Positions 61,490 through 64,000 of a DNA stretch of 64,000 nt are shown here, piece by piece. The notes beneath the pieces are model-generated. The model saw only the letters and a program-made list of their open reading frames with translations. It searched no databases and had not been told where the DNA came from. Source of the stretch: Candidatus Roseilinea sp. NK_OTU-006. Lineage in GTDB: Bacteria; Chloroflexota; Anaerolineae; J036; Brachytrichaceae. Location of the stretch: the NCBI RefSeq assembly GCF_012931985.1, contig NZ_JAAFGM010000005.1:1-64000 (forward strand), read 5' to 3'. The position numbers and the translations under genes are program-made. The first letter of the stretch is position 1. Each line of letters starts with the position of its first letter.

Positions 61490-61524
61490 AAAAACGCTTC
61501 CGAAGTTCCAGAAACTTCGGAAGC
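61490..61524 (-). terminator. Rho-independent terminator after the molybdoenzyme gene
   Basis: On the minus strand a perfect 12-pair stem (GCTTCCGAAGTT and AACTTCGGAAGC, 61524-61496) with a 5-base loop is followed directly by GTTTTT. It lies 11 bases after the stop of the sulfite-oxidase-like gene, at the standard position. Confidence 0.9.
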
Positions 61525-61534
61525 ACATCATTTC

Positions 61535-62182
61535 TCACCATTGGCCCTCAAAACGCTCTTCTTGCCACACGCGGGCGACGTTGTGATAGCCCGCCTGTTC
61601 CCAGAAGCCGGGGCGGTCGGTCTGAGTGAATTCCAGGGCGCGCAGCCACTTGCCGCCCTTCCAGAAATAACGTGTGTCCGGGTCTTTGGCGTTCTCTTTG
61701 GTCGCGCCCACGACCACGCGCAGGGGATAACCATGCTCGGGATCGAGCGGCTTGCCATCGTATTCGATCGCCAGCAGCGTCGTGGGCTTCATGAAGTGTT
61801 GCAGGTCAAGGTTCGTGGTGAAGCCATACTCGCAGTGCTCGATCACAAAGCGAGCGGTGGGCTTGAGTTGGATGATGCCTTGCTCGATCAGGTCCGGCAG
61901 CCAAACCCCTTTCCATCGCGTGTCGAACTTGCTCCATCGCGTGACGCAGTGGATGTCCATGGTGATCTCGCGCATGGGCAGCTTCAAGAACTCCTCCCAC
62001 GTCCACTGCTTAGGCGCTTCGACCTCGCCGTAGATGCTGAAGGTCCATTGGCTCATATCGTAATGTGGCACCGGCCCATAGTGCAGGACGGGGAACTTCT
62101 CGGTCAGCGACTGGCCCGGCGGCAGCCTGCCCATCAGCTTAAGCTCGTTTTCGCGCTCTTTGCGCGGGTTGAACAGATTCAT
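61535..62182 (-). CDS. sulfite oxidase-like molybdopterin oxidoreductase
   Basis: A 215-residue soluble protein made of the molybdopterin-binding (SUOX) fold only. The molybdenum-ligand cysteine is in MDIHCVTRWSKFDTRWKGVW (around residue 80). LAIEYDGKPLDPEHGYPLR and VGATKENAKDPDTRYFWKGG follow. It lacks a Tat signal, so it appears cytoplasmic, unlike YedY/MsrP. The ATG at 62182 follows a purine-rich GGAGAGGAG-type sequence. It is terminated by a clear hairpin. Confidence 0.9.
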   Translation of the reverse strand: MNLFNPRKERENELKLMGRLPPGQSLTEKFPVLHYGPVPHYDMSQWTFSIYGEVEAPKQWTWEEFLKLPMREITMDIHCVTRWSKFDTRWKGVWLPDLIEQGIIQLKPTARFVIEHCEYGFTTNLDLQHFMKPTTLLAIEYDGKPLDPEHGYPLRVVVGATKENAKDPDTRYFWKGGKWLRALEFTQTDRPGFWEQAGYHNVARVWQEERFEGQW

Positions 62183-62253
62183 CTCTCCTCTCCTGGCTAT
62201 CGGTTTCACTAGCAGGTTGACAACGCCGCCTGAGCATACCTGATGCGGCGCGC

Positions 62254-63519
62254 TCACGGCGAGTGCTTGAGCGCCGGCGCAGGAGGCTCTTCGCATTCTC
62301 GCGCCGGCGGCGCGTCCGGCGGTCGGGCGGCGCGCGATGGCTGCTCGATCGGCGATTCCACGAGGCCCTCTGGCAAATCCTCGGCTTTGCCGCGTCGCGG
62401 CAAGTAGAAATCGAAGACCAGCGCATATACCGCGCCGATGAATGGCACGCCGAAGATCACGCCCCAGAAGCCAAGCAACTGCACGCCGACGCTAATGGCC
62501 AACAGTGCGACCAGGCCGGGCACGCCGACCAAGTCTTTCGTCAAGCGCGGCATGATGCCATAGGCGACGAACTGGTCGAAGGCGAACATGAGCAGCACGA
62601 CCGGCAGTACGGCGTCCGAATTGACGATCAGCACCACAATGGCCGCAAACGCAATGCCGATCGGCCCGCCGATCAACGGCACAAAAGAGGATAGCGCGAA
62701 GACGATCGCCACCACAACGCTGAACTTGAGCTGGAATAGGCCGAAAACGATGAGCGTGAACAGGCCGCGCAACATGGCGCCGATGAACTGGCCGCGCAGA
62801 TAGCCGCTAAAGGCGCGGTCTACCGCCGTCAGCATGGCTCGCGCCGTCTGATGAGTGCGCTGCGGCAGCACCATGAAGAGCTGTCGGATGAGCAGACGAT
62901 CCTCGACCACGATGTATAGGCTGAGGACGAGCACCAAAAAGAACTGGCCGATGAAGCTGGCCGTAAATGCGGCGACGTTCAGCACCTGCGTCGCGGCGAT
63001 GCCTGCGGCTTGTGTCACGGCGCCGGGGATGTCCTGACTGGCGATGAACTGCTCCAGTGCGGCAGGATCAAGCCCAAAGCGCGCCGCGAAGCCGGCCCAG
63101 AATTCAGCCAGTTGCTCGGGCAAGGTTGCAGCGAAGCCCGGTATGCGGCTGATCAAGTCGGCGGCTTGCGGGATGATCGTCGCCGTGGCGACGGTCACGC
63201 CGCCGATGAGGGCGATGAGGAAGATGAGATATGCGACGACGATGGCGACCGACATCGGCAGCCGGATGAGCCGAAGCTTGTCCGCGGGCAAAGTCGGATA
63301 ATGCTGCTCCAGCCGCTCGATCACCGGCGAGGGAATGATGCCCGTCTGCAGTTGGACGACGAGTGGCTTGATGAGAAAGGCCACGAACCACGCCGCCACC
63401 AAGGTCGAGAGCACACCGCCCAGGAATTGCCCGAACGTCCATACGCGCTCGACGATGAACAACAGCAGCGCGATGATCAGCAGGATCAACGCAAGGCGAA
63501 CGAGGCGAGAGTGTCCCAT
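62254..63519 (-). CDS. AI-2E family transporter (PerM-like), copy 2
   Basis: A 421-residue polytopic membrane protein of the AI-2E/UPF0118 family. Conserved parts are LSSFVPLIGGPIGIAFAAIV and FDQFVAYGIMPRLTKDLVGV. It is a distant paralogue of the copy at 20569-21792; both end with a proline-rich cytoplasmic tail. Substrate unknown. Start ATG at 63519, seven bases after the end of the polyketide synthase gene, so probably one transcript. Confidence 0.85.
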   Translation of the reverse strand: MGHSRLVRLALILLIIALLLFIVERVWTFGQFLGGVLSTLVAAWFVAFLIKPLVVQLQTGIIPSPVIERLEQHYPTLPADKLRLIRLPMSVAIVVAYLIFLIALIGGVTVATATIIPQAADLISRIPGFAATLPEQLAEFWAGFAARFGLDPAALEQFIASQDIPGAVTQAAGIAATQVLNVAAFTASFIGQFFLVLVLSLYIVVEDRLLIRQLFMVLPQRTHQTARAMLTAVDRAFSGYLRGQFIGAMLRGLFTLIVFGLFQLKFSVVVAIVFALSSFVPLIGGPIGIAFAAIVVLIVNSDAVLPVVLLMFAFDQFVAYGIMPRLTKDLVGVPGLVALLAISVGVQLLGFWGVIFGVPFIGAVYALVFDFYLPRRGKAEDLPEGLVESPIEQPSRAARPPDAPPARECEEPPAPALKHSP

Positions 63520-63526
63520 GTCATCA

Positions 63527-64000
63527 TTACAAGACAGCGCTTCTCAACAAAGCCAGCTCCGAGCTGAAGCCCGGCCCCAGCGCGCCCATCAGGATGTATT
63601 GGCCTGTCGCGATATGATTCGTTTGTAACGCGCGCTCCAGCACGAAGAGTACCGTCGGCGAACTCATGTTGCCACATTCACACAGCACGTTGCTTGACGA
63701 CTGCAAGGCGATTTCGCTCAACCCGAACGCTTCGCGGTAGGCTTCGATGACGCGCGCGCCGCCGGGGTGAAGCACATAGTGCGATAAGTCGCTCCGGTCG
63801 AGCCGACATTCATTCAGGAACGCGTCCACCACCGGCCGCATGTCGCGCGCGATGCGGGCCGGAATCTCCGGCGCGAAGACCACCGATAAGCCGGTGTCCA
63901 CGACATCCCACCCCATGACGTGCTCCGAATTGGGGAAGAGGTATGAATGGGAAGCGACATATTGCAGCGTCGCTCGGCCTGCCAACGTGCGGCGCCGCGC
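63527..64000 (-). CDS. type III polyketide synthase (3' part, runs off window)
   Basis: The frame continues past the right edge, so only about 157 C-terminal residues are seen. They contain the chalcone-synthase-like features HVMGWDVVDTGLSVVF, YVLHPGGARVIEAY (catalytic His) and ECGNMSSPTVLFVLERAL (catalytic Asn), then MGALGPGFSSELALL. The catalytic Cys would lie outside the window. Bacterial type III synthases make alkylresorcinols, alkylpyrones or related phenolic lipids; product unknown. Confidence 0.9.
   Translation of the reverse strand, partial: ARRRTLAGRATLQYVASHSYLFPNSEHVMGWDVVDTGLSVVFAPEIPARIARDMRPVVDAFLNECRLDRSDLSHYVLHPGGARVIEAYREAFGLSEIALQSSSNVLCECGNMSSPTVLFVLERALQTNHIATGQYILMGALGPGFSSELALLRSAVL

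Noticed and set aside
1-64000. CRISPR arrays or prophage
   Set aside because: No regularly spaced direct repeats and no phage structural block; the baseplate-J-like protein is a lone membrane-anchored protein.

Overview
The window is GC-rich bacterial chromosome with dense, mostly co-directional gene blocks. My best guess is a Chloroflexota bacterium (Anaerolineae or a relative). This is an inference from gene content and style: a frameshifted chlI/chlD gene, a LysM-CAP exported protein, a complex I operon without lipopolysaccharide genes nearby, and a Gram-positive-type LexA box. It was not established by any search. Nothing looks viral or plasmid-borne. The only transposon trace is a transposase fragment at the left edge.

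Layout. 1-5 kb: transposase fragment, an MFS transporter, an AcuC-type deacetylase, a small unknown protein and purA. 5-12 kb: recA behind a promoter with a GAAC-N4-GTTC LexA box, a selenocysteine tRNA, xseB, DUF554, der, an aquaporin, aspartate kinase and a tRNA-Arg. 12-21.8 kb: phoU plus a PhoB/PhoP-type regulator behind a probable Pho box, an SDR, a methyltransferase, a tandem-domain solute-binding lipoprotein, a spermidine-type acetyltransferase, a glycosyltransferase, an Fe-alcohol dehydrogenase and an AI-2E-type exporter. 21.8-31 kb: alaS, a membrane-anchored unknown, ruvX-mltG, yjbQ, a MazG-like protein, a LysM-CAP protein next to a broken paralogue, and the rplU-rpmA-rpmE operon. 31-40 kb: a CcdA-like protein whose first helix appears moved to the C-terminus, xdhC, an enolase-superfamily enzyme, pfkA, a GNAT protein, a chelatase gene pair joined by a strong programmed -1 frameshift signal, a glutaredoxin-like protein and a DUF4230 protein.

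40-57 kb (minus strand) is one long complex I (NADH:quinone oxidoreductase) operon in the order nuoA-B-C-D-E-F-[exported OB-fold protein]-G-H-I-J-K-L-[dienelactone hydrolase]-M, followed closely by lgt and a pentaheme cytochrome c. nuoN is not present. 57-64 kb holds a large FAD/Fe-S D-2-hydroxyacid dehydrogenase, a UMF1-type MFS protein, a sulfite-oxidase-like molybdoenzyme with a textbook terminator, a second AI-2E-type exporter and the 3' end of a type III polyketide synthase gene.

Together the genes suggest a respiring bacterium with full N-module complex I (FMN and NADH subunits present), selenocysteine decoding, SOS and phosphate-starvation regulation, and probably cobalamin-type chelatase activity. 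The strongest unusual signals are the chelatase frameshift cassette, the permuted CcdA-like protein, the extra genes and missing nuoN in the complex I operon, and several imperfect hairpin elements in intergenic gaps and apparently once inside a coding region.
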